Positions 41,947 through 49,717 of a DNA stretch of 64,000 nt are shown here, in pieces. The stretch's first letter is position 1; the number at the start of each line of letters is the position of its first letter. The notes beneath the pieces were generated by a model that saw nothing but the letters and a program-made list of their open reading frames with translations, was not told where the DNA came from and did no database searches. This stretch comes from a virus. The translations under genes were made by a program, and so were the position numbers. The stretch is taken from the IMG/VR virus record IMGVR_UViG_3300035181_002074, positions 96,613-160,612 of that record; one strand, given 5' to 3'.

Positions 41947-44721
41947 ATGGCTCAACAATATACGACAAACGATGGAATCAGCCTCAAGATACCCGGCACA
42001 TACGTAAGTCCTACAGTTAAATCCGGTTCAGGTGGCGTTGCTGCTGCAGGTATCGTGACTATTATCGGTGAAAGTTCGGCTGGTCCCGCATTCACACAAG
42101 AAACAGATCTACAAAATACAGCATACACCCCAGATCAATTCGGTCGCGTAGCTGCTAAATACGGCAGTGGACAAATCGTTGATGCATTTAAAGCCCTAGT
42201 ATCCGCAGCTAATGACGCAGCGATTGTTGGAGCTGTTAGTTTAGTACGTATCATCAAAACGAATCCATCTGTGGCTGCAACTGGCACAATGAGATCTAAT
42301 GGCGCTACGTATTCTACATTGACTGCTCGCAGTGAAGGTAGTGACGGTAACCTTATTAAATACAGTTCTGCAACTTCTACTCAAGAAACTGCTCCACAAA
42401 CTGGATCAATGGCTTATACCCCTGATTTTATTACAGCAGCAACTGGGTCTTTGACTATCAATGGCTCTGTAACCCAAGCATTATCGTTTGCAGCAAAAGC
42501 TGAATTATCGGCTATTACTGCTAGTACTGAAAGCATTGCTAATGACATATTAGTAGCAGGTTCAGCTGAATCTCTTCCAACAGCTGCAAACGTAGGCGCT
42601 ACATTAACTGCGTCTTCTCCTTCAGCTAATACATTAATCGTATCTCTTAGCTCTGGCCAAACATTCGCTGGTTCACCTGCTATTGGTGATTCCATTGTTA
42701 TTCCTGCAAGTGGTGACTTTAGTGCATCCGCAGATTCTCTAATTAGTGCTGCTGGTACAATTAACATTGGTTCATATATTATCACTGCAGTGTCTAACAC
42801 AGTGTCTAGTGCATCCATGACATTGAAAAAAATCAATTCTCCATCTGGAATGGCTTTAGGTTCTGCTTCTGGAACGATCTTGGCAGCACAAAGAGATACC
42901 ATTCTTTATAAATCAATCAATATTCGTAACATGTCTGGTTCTAATCGTAGAGCTGCTCATGGACAAACTGGAAATTTCGTTTCTGTTATTTCTGGACCAA
43001 ATGTAACTTTAACTGCTCCAGCTAACTGGACACAACAACCACAAACTGGTGACATCTTCAAAACTGCTGCTACTTTTGCTGGTATTACGACTGGATTCTA
43101 TTCTGTAGTATCTTCTAGCGCTAATACAGTAACCATGGTTAGATTGTCAACTGGTTCTGCTGGTTCATCTAATACAACCAACGTAGTAACAGCTATTTCT
43201 GATAGCTCTGAGCCATTTAAGTTTTCTCGTCCAGCTATTGATGGACTTGGTAAATCACTTGAATTATCTGGTGCATTGACTTCAGTTTTCAAAGATCCAG
43301 CTACCCAGTCTACAGCTGCTCAAATTAATACTTTGATGACTTCAGCGTCTGAGTCTAAGAACACAACTTCTTTCTCAAGAGGAACGACCAGTGAAAATTT
43401 CACTACCGGTGGCGAAATTGCAATGAGAGCTGGTTCAAGTCTAGCTAATCCCACTATGCAAGTACTTTCCGATAGAATTGATTTTTATACAGGAGCAACA
43501 TTAGTGTTCAGCGCTTCTTATAAGCAATTTAGTACCATGCAAAACATGGCTGATTACATCAATTCTCAAACTGGGTTCTCTGCTTCATTAACTTCTGCAA
43601 AATATTCCACAATGAATCCTTCTTCATTAGACGATGGAACATACGGTTTATTGTCTAGCATCTCTGCTAGCCCTGCTCGTATTAAAATTGATGCATTCAG
43701 ATTCAATGCTGCAGTTAATCAATCAACATTAGTTACAGCAGCTACAGCTTCTCAATCTGGATTACCTGAAACTATTACCCCAGCGCAATTCCTATCAGGC
43801 GGTGCTAAAAACGGTACAACTTCTGCTCAAGCAGTAGCTGCAATCGATGCATGTGAAAAACTTGATACTAACTTCATCGTGCCATTGTTTTCAAGAGATG
43901 CTGCTGACGATGTTACTGATGGATTGACTGAATCTTCTTCTACATATTCTGTAGATGCAATTAATGCTTACCTTCAAGCACATGTGATCAAGATGTCATC
44001 TGTTAAGATGCGCAAGAATCGTATCGCGATTGTTTCTAAATCTTCTGACTATGAAAGCGTTAAAAATGCTGCAGGAGAATTAGTTTCTTACCGTGTAGCT
44101 ATGGCTTTCCAAAACGTTCGTGCAGTAAATACTGCTGGCCAAATTGCTGAATTCCAACCTTGGATGACTGCATGTATTGCTGCAGGTATGCAAGCTGCTG
44201 CTGGTTACAAAGGTATCGTTAAAAAGTTTGCGAATGTATCTGGCGTAATGTCTCAGTCTGATTTTGATGCAAGTTCACCGGGTGATCTCGAAGATGCATT
44301 ATCAGCTGGATTATTGATTATGGAACGTGTTAACACTGGTGGAACTCGTTGGGTTTCTGATCAAACTACTTACTCAGTTGATAACAATTTCGTATACAAT
44401 TCTTTGCAAGCTGTTTATCTTGCCGATCTTATTACATTATCACTCATTCAAACCTTTGACAGAGCTGTTGTTGGTAAATCAGTTGCTGAAATTTCAGCTG
44501 CTGCAGCATTATCAGTTCTCGAAGCTGCAATGTTTGATTACTTAAGACTCCGTTGGATTGCACCAAGCGATGATCAAGCCCCTAAAGGCTTCAAGAATGC
44601 TTCAGTTAAATTAACTGGTGGTGTTATGAATATCAGCGTTGAAGTGAAACTTGCTGGAATCATCTACTTCGTGCCTATTGCTCTTGCAATATCAGAAGTA
44701 CAACAAAGCGCATCAGCGTAA
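41947..44721 (+). CDS. Tail sheath protein
   Basis: 924 residues, first gene of the tail block. N-terminus G-T-Y-V-S-P-T and I-I-G-E-S-S-A-G-P and the C-terminal region (residues ~640-924: M-D-Y-L-R-L-R-W and G-G-V-M-N-I-S-V-E-V-K-L) follow the pattern of contractile sheath proteins. The long middle (about 95-500), rich in S, T, A and G beta repeats, is an insertion that should decorate the sheath surface. Followed by a tube gene, as in other myoviruses. Strong Shine-Dalgarno and late motif suit a high-copy protein. Confidence 0.85.
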   Translation: MAQQYTTNDGISLKIPGTYVSPTVKSGSGGVAAAGIVTIIGESSAGPAFTQETDLQNTAYTPDQFGRVAAKYGSGQIVDAFKALVSAANDAAIVGAVSLVRIIKTNPSVAATGTMRSNGATYSTLTARSEGSDGNLIKYSSATSTQETAPQTGSMAYTPDFITAATGSLTINGSVTQALSFAAKAELSAITASTESIANDILVAGSAESLPTAANVGATLTASSPSANTLIVSLSSGQTFAGSPAIGDSIVIPASGDFSASADSLISAAGTINIGSYIITAVSNTVSSASMTLKKINSPSGMALGSASGTILAAQRDTILYKSINIRNMSGSNRRAAHGQTGNFVSVISGPNVTLTAPANWTQQPQTGDIFKTAATFAGITTGFYSVVSSSANTVTMVRLSTGSAGSSNTTNVVTAISDSSEPFKFSRPAIDGLGKSLELSGALTSVFKDPATQSTAAQINTLMTSASESKNTTSFSRGTTSENFTTGGEIAMRAGSSLANPTMQVLSDRIDFYTGATLVFSASYKQFSTMQNMADYINSQTGFSASLTSAKYSTMNPSSLDDGTYGLLSSISASPARIKIDAFRFNAAVNQSTLVTAATASQSGLPETITPAQFLSGGAKNGTTSAQAVAAIDACEKLDTNFIVPLFSRDAADDVTDGLTESSSTYSVDAINAYLQAHVIKMSSVKMRKNRIAIVSKSSDYESVKNAAGELVSYRVAMAFQNVRAVNTAGQIAEFQPWMTACIAAGMQAAAGYKGIVKKFANVSGVMSQSDFDASSPGDLEDALSAGLLIMERVNTGGTRWVSDQTTYSVDNNFVYNSLQAVYLADLITLSLIQTFDRAVVGKSVAEISAAAALSVLEAAMFDYLRLRWIAPSDDQAPKGFKNASVKLTGGVMNISVEVKLAGIIYFVPIALAISEVQQSASA

Positions 44722-44732
44722 GGTAAAGACAA

Positions 44733-45107
44733 ATGCTAAAAAAAGCGCAAATGCCACCCAAGCTTAGATATCGTATCAGACGTTGGTTACAACAGATGAA
44801 AAGTACTAATGTGTCTCCACAACAGGCACAACAAATTATTACTCAGAAGTTTGAAGAAGCCGTAGCTTTGAAGACTTTACAAAAGAATCAAGTGATGGCT
44901 ACATTATATAAAAATAATGCATTGCGTTTAGATTTTGGTTCAAATGTGTCTGAGAAAGCTAAAAAAGCCGCTCTAGATTGGGCAAAGAAAAAAGGATTGA
45001 AGATTGAAACTACCGAGCTTGCTAAGTCGTTAGATAAATCAAATAAATTAATATTCGGTGACGCATCTATGTCAGAATGCATTAAACGAATCGTTTGGGA
45101 TTGTTAA
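44733..45107 (+). CDS. Small basic protein between sheath and tube
   Basis: 124 residues, basic and helical, with Q-Q-A-Q-Q-I-I-T-Q-K-F-E-E-A. No family recognised. Position suggests a tail assembly factor. Confidence 0.5.
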   Translation: MLKKAQMPPKLRYRIRRWLQQMKSTNVSPQQAQQIITQKFEEAVALKTLQKNQVMATLYKNNALRLDFGSNVSEKAKKAALDWAKKKGLKIETTELAKSLDKSNKLIFGDASMSECIKRIVWDC

Positions 45108-45119
45108 GGAGAATATAAG

Positions 45120-45593
45120 ATGGCTATTGCAAAAATTATGACTGGTGCCAGAGCTAAGTTAATTATTAACGGAAATACAGTGGGATTGTTTTCTAACTGT
45201 AGTTATTCAGTTAGACAAGATAAAGTACCTGCTTTTATCTTGGGTAAGTTCGGTCCTGCCGAAATCACCCCTACTTCACAAGAAGCAGTTACAATGGATC
45301 TGCGTGGTTATCGCGTAGTTGATGCTGGACCTCACGCTGTAGCAAACGTATCAATGCTTAAGAATCTTCTCAATGAAGAAGACTTTTCAATCGCAGTGGT
45401 GGATCGCCAATCTGGAAAAACTATTTTTTCAGCTGTAGGCTGTCGCGCAACTGGATTCAGTTCTGGGTTTGCAGCTAAGTCAGTATCTGATCTTAGTATT
45501 TCAATCATTGGACTTAAAGCTGAAGACGAATTTACTATCGCACAAGGTGGCGATGGTGAACCGGGTTCTTCTGAACTTACTGATGGTTCCTAA
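45120..45593 (+). CDS. Tail tube protein
   Basis: 157 residues of mostly beta sequence beginning I-M-T-G-A-R-A-K-L-I-I-N-G. The size, the start with a small ligand-like beta hairpin, and the place right after the sheath are typical of myovirus tube proteins. AAGGAG upstream. Followed by a strong terminator. Confidence 0.75.
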   Translation: MAIAKIMTGARAKLIINGNTVGLFSNCSYSVRQDKVPAFILGKFGPAEITPTSQEAVTMDLRGYRVVDAGPHAVANVSMLKNLLNEEDFSIAVVDRQSGKTIFSAVGCRATGFSSGFAAKSVSDLSISIIGLKAEDEFTIAQGGDGEPGSSELTDGS

Positions 45594-45865
45594 TTAAAAA
45601 GATTTACAACAAATCGCTTAAAGGCAGCCCACAAGGTTGCCTTTTTGTTTTTGGCTTCCTTCCTATAATTCTTAATATCTAGCAGACGTGTAATAGTATC
45701 CGATAAATCCGCTCGCTCTGATTTACTGGATAAGTTGAAGCTTTTCCGTGCAGGTATAGGCGGAGTTATCGCGTAATATGCTCGCCACATAGTTATCGAT
45801 ATCAAGTTTTTATTATATGAGCTAATGTAGAATTTACTACCTTGATCTGTACGCAAAGTGATCAT
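45590..45865 (-). CDS. Small protein, paralog of its two upstream neighbours
   Basis: 91 residues, minus strand, overlapping the upstream gene by 4 nt (ATGA). Shares the layout M-I-x-L, a beta-rich centre, then D-L-S-x-x-I-T-R-L-L near the end with the genes at 45862 and 46054. Its C-terminal codons contain the plus-strand terminator hairpin. A K-S-E here is probably chance. Confidence 0.55.
   Translation of the reverse strand: MITLRTDQGSKFYISSYNKNLISITMWRAYYAITPPIPARKSFNLSSKSERADLSDTITRLLDIKNYRKEAKNKKATLWAAFKRFVVNLFN
45620..45650 (+). terminator. Rho-independent terminator after tail tube gene
   Basis: 10-bp stem AAAGGCAGCC / GGTTGCCTTT (one G-T pair), 5-nt loop, then TTTTTGTTTTT. It lies inside the coding 3' end of the opposing minus-strand gene. 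Confidence 0.85.
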
Positions 45866-46053
45866 TTTTTATGTCTCAATTCTTTGGTAATTCGACTAGA
45901 TAGCCGCTTTCGATCTATAGCACTGTCTAAATTGTAATATGCCCATACACTTGATTGGCCAGATGGGCCATACCATATTCTAGCCGCGATATCTTTCGTA
46001 AATAAAGAGGATCGGATTTCAAATCTGCCGTCCGATACTTGTAACTTAATCAT
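45862..46053 (-). CDS. Small protein of the same paralogous family
   Basis: 63 residues, minus strand. M-I-K-L-Q-V start, beta-rich, Y-Y-N-L-D-S then D-R-K-R-L-S-S-R-I-T. Directly abuts the upstream gene stop. Function unknown. Confidence 0.55.
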   Translation of the reverse strand: MIKLQVSDGRFEIRSSLFTKDIAARIWYGPSGQSSVWAYYNLDSAIDRKRLSSRITKELRHKK

Positions 46054-46326
46054 TTATACCCCTAGTAACCAATAAAACATATTATCCAGTATTCTTTTAT
46101 ATAATGGTGCCCGTGGAAGTTTCATTTCGTTTAATAAATATACTAAGTGTTCCGATAAAGCAGTCCTGTCTTGAGTATTCTTAAGATAATAATAATGAGA
46201 ATTACTTACCTTATACCCATCCCTAACTCCGACGATTTTAATGTATAATTGGTGATCGTGATGACTCCTAAAAATTAAGGATATATACATACCAGTTTGT
46301 GAATGAGGAATCATCAGGTATATCAT
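46054..46326 (-). CDS. Small protein of the same paralogous family
   Basis: 90 residues, minus strand. M-I-Y-L start, Y-Y-Y-L-K-N then D-R-T-A-L-S-E-H-L-V-Y-L-L. ATGA overlap with the gene upstream. The C-terminal ~20 residues are hydrophobic (M-F-Y-W-L-L-G-V). Confidence 0.55.
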   Translation of the reverse strand: MIYLMIPHSQTGMYISLIFRSHHDHQLYIKIVGVRDGYKVSNSHYYYLKNTQDRTALSEHLVYLLNEMKLPRAPLYKRILDNMFYWLLGV

Positions 46327-46514
46327 AAAATTGTAGGCTTGAATCCGGCATTTAAGAGCTTAACGATAGTCTCAACAAATAAATCCATACGCTCTCTGTA
46401 ATGATAAGTGCTGCAGTTGTCTATGGCAGGTTTGGTATGAATAGCAAACCCATCTTTACCGTTGCTCATTAATGACTTAACATATCTAACTGTGAATTTT
46501 TTATTCGTGCTCAT
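46323..46514 (-). CDS. Small uncharacterised early protein
   Basis: 63 residues, minus strand. Start chosen at 46514, which overlaps the upstream stop region by 14 nt; a longer frame to 46562 lies inside the upstream gene. Basic N-terminus and a C-terminal helix R-M-D-L-F-V-E-T-I-V-K-L-L that recalls the tail of the paralogs downstream. Confidence 0.5.
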   Translation of the reverse strand: MSTNKKFTVRYVKSLMSNGKDGFAIHTKPAIDNCSTYHYRERMDLFVETIVKLLNAGFKPTIL

Positions 46515-46728
46515 GCTTAATAGTTGGCCAAATAAGATCTTCGAATACTTTCTTAATGTCAATTGTATCCGTTTCAGGGTTGTAATTATATTTGTTTTCT
46601 GCTTGTTCTACGAAAGCTTGGAATCTAGCCGCTTTTATTGCTTCATGCATAGTGGGTTTAGGTACTCCGTATTGGATAAGGATATCATCAGAAAGGTTTG
46701 AGCTAAAAAAAGTAGTTTTCTTATTCAT
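46501..46728 (-). CDS. Small uncharacterised early protein, leaderless
   Basis: 75 residues, minus strand, acidic C-terminus. ATG lies 7 nt past its TAAGAT box, no Shine-Dalgarno. First gene of a five-gene minus-strand operon. Confidence 0.55.
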   Translation of the reverse strand: MNKKTTFFSSNLSDDILIQYGVPKPTMHEAIKAARFQAFVEQAENKYNYNPETDTIDIKKVFEDLIWPTIKHEHE

Positions 46729-46734
46729 ATATAA

Positions 46735-46763
46735 ATCTTATCATTAAATTTTACGAATGTCAA
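46735..46763 (-). promoter_or_regulatory. Sigma70-type promoter, minus strand
   Basis: TTGACA, 17-nt spacer, TAAGAT, then TTATAT-ATG, identical downstream of the spacer to the promoter at 15808-15836. Confidence 0.85.
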
Positions 46764-46770
46764 GACAAAA

Positions 46771-46965
46771 TTAACTGAGTTTTTTCCAAAAGATATCTAA
46801 TTCGTTCTCTTCCTCGTCCGAAGAGTAGTTAGAGTTTAGACGTGATATCTCATTATGTGCCAAAGTATTATTGCATTCTCGGCAGAATCTAGCGTATTCA
46901 TCCGTCTTAAAGAATTTTTGACAATTTTTTGACCGTTGAGACAGGCACTCCCTGATTTTCTTCAT
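46771..46965 (-). CDS. Small zinc-finger-like protein
   Basis: 64 residues, minus strand. ATG 46965 chosen just after the kinase stop; a longer frame lies inside the kinase gene. C-L-S-Q-R-S-K-N-C then F-C-R-E-C-N forms a four-cysteine zinc site. Acidic C-terminus. A nucleic-acid or protein adaptor is possible. Confidence 0.55.
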   Translation of the reverse strand: MKKIRECLSQRSKNCQKFFKTDEYARFCRECNNTLAHNEISRLNSNYSSDEEENELDIFWKKLS

Positions 46966-46966
46966 G

Positions 46967-47527
46967 CTATAAATCAAACTTTTTTTCCAATGCACATTTC
47001 ACCACATCGATTGTACTCGATATGTTGCTTAAACTAGTATCGATGATCACATCAAATCTTTCATCACAATTGTCCAGTCCGTTTTCCGATGAGTGACTAT
47101 TACCCCGCCAGCTTTCTGCACGGTTTTTGCGTACATCTTCTGGAGCCTTCAGCCTAATCTTCAAAGCGTTCGGGAACTGGTCTAATTCAGTTTTATAACG
47201 ACAATCCTCGATAATGAGTATCTCGGTACCAACATGTGAATGAGCCTCTACCCGATTAAGCGCCACATTAATCCACACATCATCACCCTTAACTTTTTTA
47301 CCCCAATCACCAAGCATCTGAAGAAATAAGCCTTCCTTTTCTTCCATTGGGATGTCATATTGTTTCAGGATTTCTGATACAGCATTGTGACATTTATATA
47401 ACGGGTCAGCAAACTTGATTTTGTTTGCATAATTGTTATGATATCTTGTATTGAAGTGTTTGATTAGACCGTCTGCAAGTGTTGATTTGCCGCTACCCTG
47501 TTGTCCTGCTATTACGATAACTTTCAT
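46967..47527 (-). CDS. Deoxynucleoside monophosphate kinase-like P-loop protein
   Basis: 186 residues, minus strand, behind AAAGGAAAAA. Walker A G-Q-Q-G-S-G-K-S-T at residues 8-16. I-I-E-D-C-R-Y then matches the second acidic motif seen in T4 gp1-type dNMP kinases, followed by L-K-A-P-E-D-V-R-K-N-R. Such enzymes phosphorylate dNMPs, including modified ones, for phage DNA synthesis. Served by its own promoter. Confidence 0.7.
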   Translation of the reverse strand: MKVIVIAGQQGSGKSTLADGLIKHFNTRYHNNYANKIKFADPLYKCHNAVSEILKQYDIPMEEKEGLFLQMLGDWGKKVKGDDVWINVALNRVEAHSHVGTEILIIEDCRYKTELDQFPNALKIRLKAPEDVRKNRAESWRGNSHSSENGLDNCDERFDVIIDTSLSNISSTIDVVKCALEKKFDL

Positions 47528-47594
47528 TATTTTTCCTTTAATTTCAACTGTAATCCCATTATCTTACACTGAAAAGCGCTTCATGGATACTATT

Positions 47595-47623
47595 AATATA
47601 TCATGATTTATGTTACATGTCAA
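47595..47623 (-). promoter_or_regulatory. Sigma70-type promoter, minus strand
   Basis: TTGACA, 17-nt spacer, TATATT. Its -35 box abuts the plus-strand late motif at 47625, giving a compact divergent early/late control region. Leader about 60 nt. Confidence 0.8.
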
Positions 47624-47624
47624 C

Positions 47625-47634
47625 CCTAATATTT
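47625..47634 (+). promoter_or_regulatory. CCTAATATTT late-promoter motif
   Basis: Perfect copy, 22 nt before the first tail-appendage gene. Confidence 0.65.
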
Positions 47635-47656
47635 TGCCATAGAGAATCATTACATT

Positions 47657-49006
47657 ATGTGGACTTTTTTATCGAACAAACAAGAAACTAACGAACGCTC
47701 AAACGAGTTGAAATCATTTTCCGCTCCAGCTGGCGTTCTATTTCAGAACATTACTTCGTATAAAGATCATGCTGGTAATTACATTAAAATAATTGAAACT
47801 AGTATGGATATTGTTCCCGTTCTTGGTCTGACTGCCCCAAATGGTTGGAATTGGGTAGAAGATAGTCATAATATAGTTGTAGGTGCTGATCCCCAAATTG
47901 AAACCGTTTTTAAAATTCTATTATCGGATGGAAATTATCTTTACCGTGTTCTCACTGAATCAATTGACCGAAGCAGCGGACTGATTAAGGCTGCAGACGA
48001 ATCCATACATTATTCTGGAGTATTGTCTTCGGAAACCCCAACACGCTGGTACGACATTGCTCCAGCAGACGGCAAAGTATTGCCAATATCAGCTCCAAGA
48101 GCTTATTACCCATCTATTTTGTATAGCTCGACGCCCGTTTTTTTTGATGGTACTAAACTCAGAAAATACGTAGCATATTATGGAGCTGGAACTTCACCGG
48201 TGTTTAGCTCTGCCGCATTTTCAGATGACGGAAAGACTTGGGATAATGAGCAGCAATTATCGGGAGTAGTTGGTGATGCATACCATGCTGCCTCTATTTT
48301 GATCGGCACGACCATACATTATTTTTACTGGGATACTACAACTACTATTTATTCTCCAAGTGCTACAAGACATGCGACATTTAATGCTGCAGTCAGTTGT
48401 ACTGCTGCAGTAACCGATGCAGCTTGTACCGGTAATTATATTACGGGTATTTCCGGTGATTTAAGAAATGGCACCTACGGATTTAATCAAGTATTTTATA
48501 ATGCAGCCCCAACCAATAACCCCGCTAATCCGTATTCATATACATGGTGTGCAATTCACAGCGGCACGGATGGCTCTAATGAAGGGATTTTGTTTGCGAC
48601 ATCTACTGATGGTTTAAATTTTACAAAATGGAACAATCTTGTTGAAGTTATCCCACGCGGATTAAGCACCAGTTTCTGGGATTATATGATTGGCACCATG
48701 TTTGTATTCACTGATTCAACTGGTTTTTATCACGCATATTATTCAGGTGGATTAGGTACGAGTAATGGTGAAGATACTAATTTCGGTGGCGGCATAGGGT
48801 ATGCAACCAGTGTAGATGGTATTACATGGGTGAAATATGAAAAAAATCCCATCATCCGTAAAACTGAAGCACTAAAAATATGGAAACGTTGTTATACCCC
48901 ATGCGTAATTAAGGATTCACATGGAGTATATACCATGTATTATTCAGGAAAAAGCTCTGCTGGTGTCTATACTGTACTATCCGCTAAAATTGCGGGATTC
49001 ATCTGA
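47657..49006 (+). CDS. Tail appendage with shared N-terminal anchor and Asp-box beta-propeller
   Basis: 449 residues. Residues 1-120 (M-W-T-F-L...K-Q-E-T, D-H-A-G-N-Y, L-S-D-G-N-Y-L-Y-R) are shared with the proteins at 49048 and 49718, so they form the virion anchor. Residues 130-449 are a propeller-like domain with F-S-D-D-G-K-T-W, T-S-T-D-G-L-N-F and T-S-V-D-G-I-T-W, which are Asp-box/BNR-like or GH43-type blades. A glycan-binding or depolymerase role at the host surface is likely. Confidence 0.65.
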   Translation: MWTFLSNKQETNERSNELKSFSAPAGVLFQNITSYKDHAGNYIKIIETSMDIVPVLGLTAPNGWNWVEDSHNIVVGADPQIETVFKILLSDGNYLYRVLTESIDRSSGLIKAADESIHYSGVLSSETPTRWYDIAPADGKVLPISAPRAYYPSILYSSTPVFFDGTKLRKYVAYYGAGTSPVFSSAAFSDDGKTWDNEQQLSGVVGDAYHAASILIGTTIHYFYWDTTTTIYSPSATRHATFNAAVSCTAAVTDAACTGNYITGISGDLRNGTYGFNQVFYNAAPTNNPANPYSYTWCAIHSGTDGSNEGILFATSTDGLNFTKWNNLVEVIPRGLSTSFWDYMIGTMFVFTDSTGFYHAYYSGGLGTSNGEDTNFGGGIGYATSVDGITWVKYEKNPIIRKTEALKIWKRCYTPCVIKDSHGVYTMYYSGKSSAGVYTVLSAKIAGFI

Positions 49007-49013
49007 TTTTCTC

Positions 49014-49023
49014 CCTAATATTC
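49014..49023 (+). promoter_or_regulatory. Variant late-promoter motif CCTAATATTC
   Basis: Nine of ten positions; 24 nt before the second appendage gene. Confidence 0.55.
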
Positions 49024-49047
49024 TTATCTGGAGATTGAATCATAATT

Positions 49048-49668
49048 ATGTGGATAACACTATTAGAAAAGCAGGAAACGGCTGAACGTTTCAATGAATT
49101 ACAAATTCTTACTACTGCTCATGGCACATTCTTTAAAAGTGTTTCCACTTATACTGATCCTGCCGGTAATTACAGTAAAGCCGTAGAATCAAGCTTAGAT
49201 TTACTTCCGTTGGGGCTATCAGCTCCGAATGACTGGATTTGGGTCGAAAATTCCGTGACCACGTCAGTTAAATTATCTGATAAGCGTGTTAATATCTTAT
49301 ACACTATTCTGCTGTCAGATGGCAATTTTCTATATCGAACAGTGACTGAATATCGTGATTTAGCCACCGGTTCTATCAAATATTCAGATGAAAACATGCA
49401 GTATTCCGGTTCCGCTGCATCATCTGGATCAGCATTTAATGTGCAATATTTCGTATTAACCGGAACAGATATTACCAATAAATACTTAGTACTTCCGAAT
49501 ACCCCTTCCGACTCGTCCAAGGTACTAATAGCAGTCGCAGACTTGATTGGAGATCCAGAAAATGGGCTCGATTATACCGTTACTGGTCAAGTGATATCTT
49601 GGAATGGGCTTGGATTACAACCATATCTGACTGCTGGCATGAAACTTACCGTCACATATGCGGCATAA
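49048..49668 (+). CDS. Tail appendage with shared N-terminal anchor and short C-terminal domain
   Basis: 206 residues. Residues 1-120 match the anchor of the flanking appendage proteins. The last ~85 residues (Y-F-V-L-T-G-T-D-I-T-N-K-Y-L-V-L then a beta domain ending V-T-Y-A-A) form a different beta domain like those found on phage fibres. Own late motif. Confidence 0.65.
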   Translation: MWITLLEKQETAERFNELQILTTAHGTFFKSVSTYTDPAGNYSKAVESSLDLLPLGLSAPNDWIWVENSVTTSVKLSDKRVNILYTILLSDGNFLYRTVTEYRDLATGSIKYSDENMQYSGSAASSGSAFNVQYFVLTGTDITNKYLVLPNTPSDSSKVLIAVADLIGDPENGLDYTVTGQVISWNGLGLQPYLTAGMKLTVTYAA

Positions 49669-49687
49669 GCTTATTATTGGCAATGAA

Positions 49688-49697
49688 CCTAATATTT
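49688..49697 (+). promoter_or_regulatory. CCTAATATTT late-promoter motif
   Basis: Perfect copy, 20 nt before the collagen-like fibre gene. Confidence 0.65.
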
Positions 49698-49717
49698 TTA
49701 ACGGGAACCCTTAGACA

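Noticed and set aside
42414-42902. 162-codon minus-strand open frame inside the sheath gene
   Set aside because: No start signals, and it mirrors the Ser/Thr/Ala-rich sheath codons.
47570-47585. Palindrome AAGCGCTT in the leader of the kinase gene as an operator
   Set aside because: Only 8 bp, no second copy found in similar positions; too weak to call.
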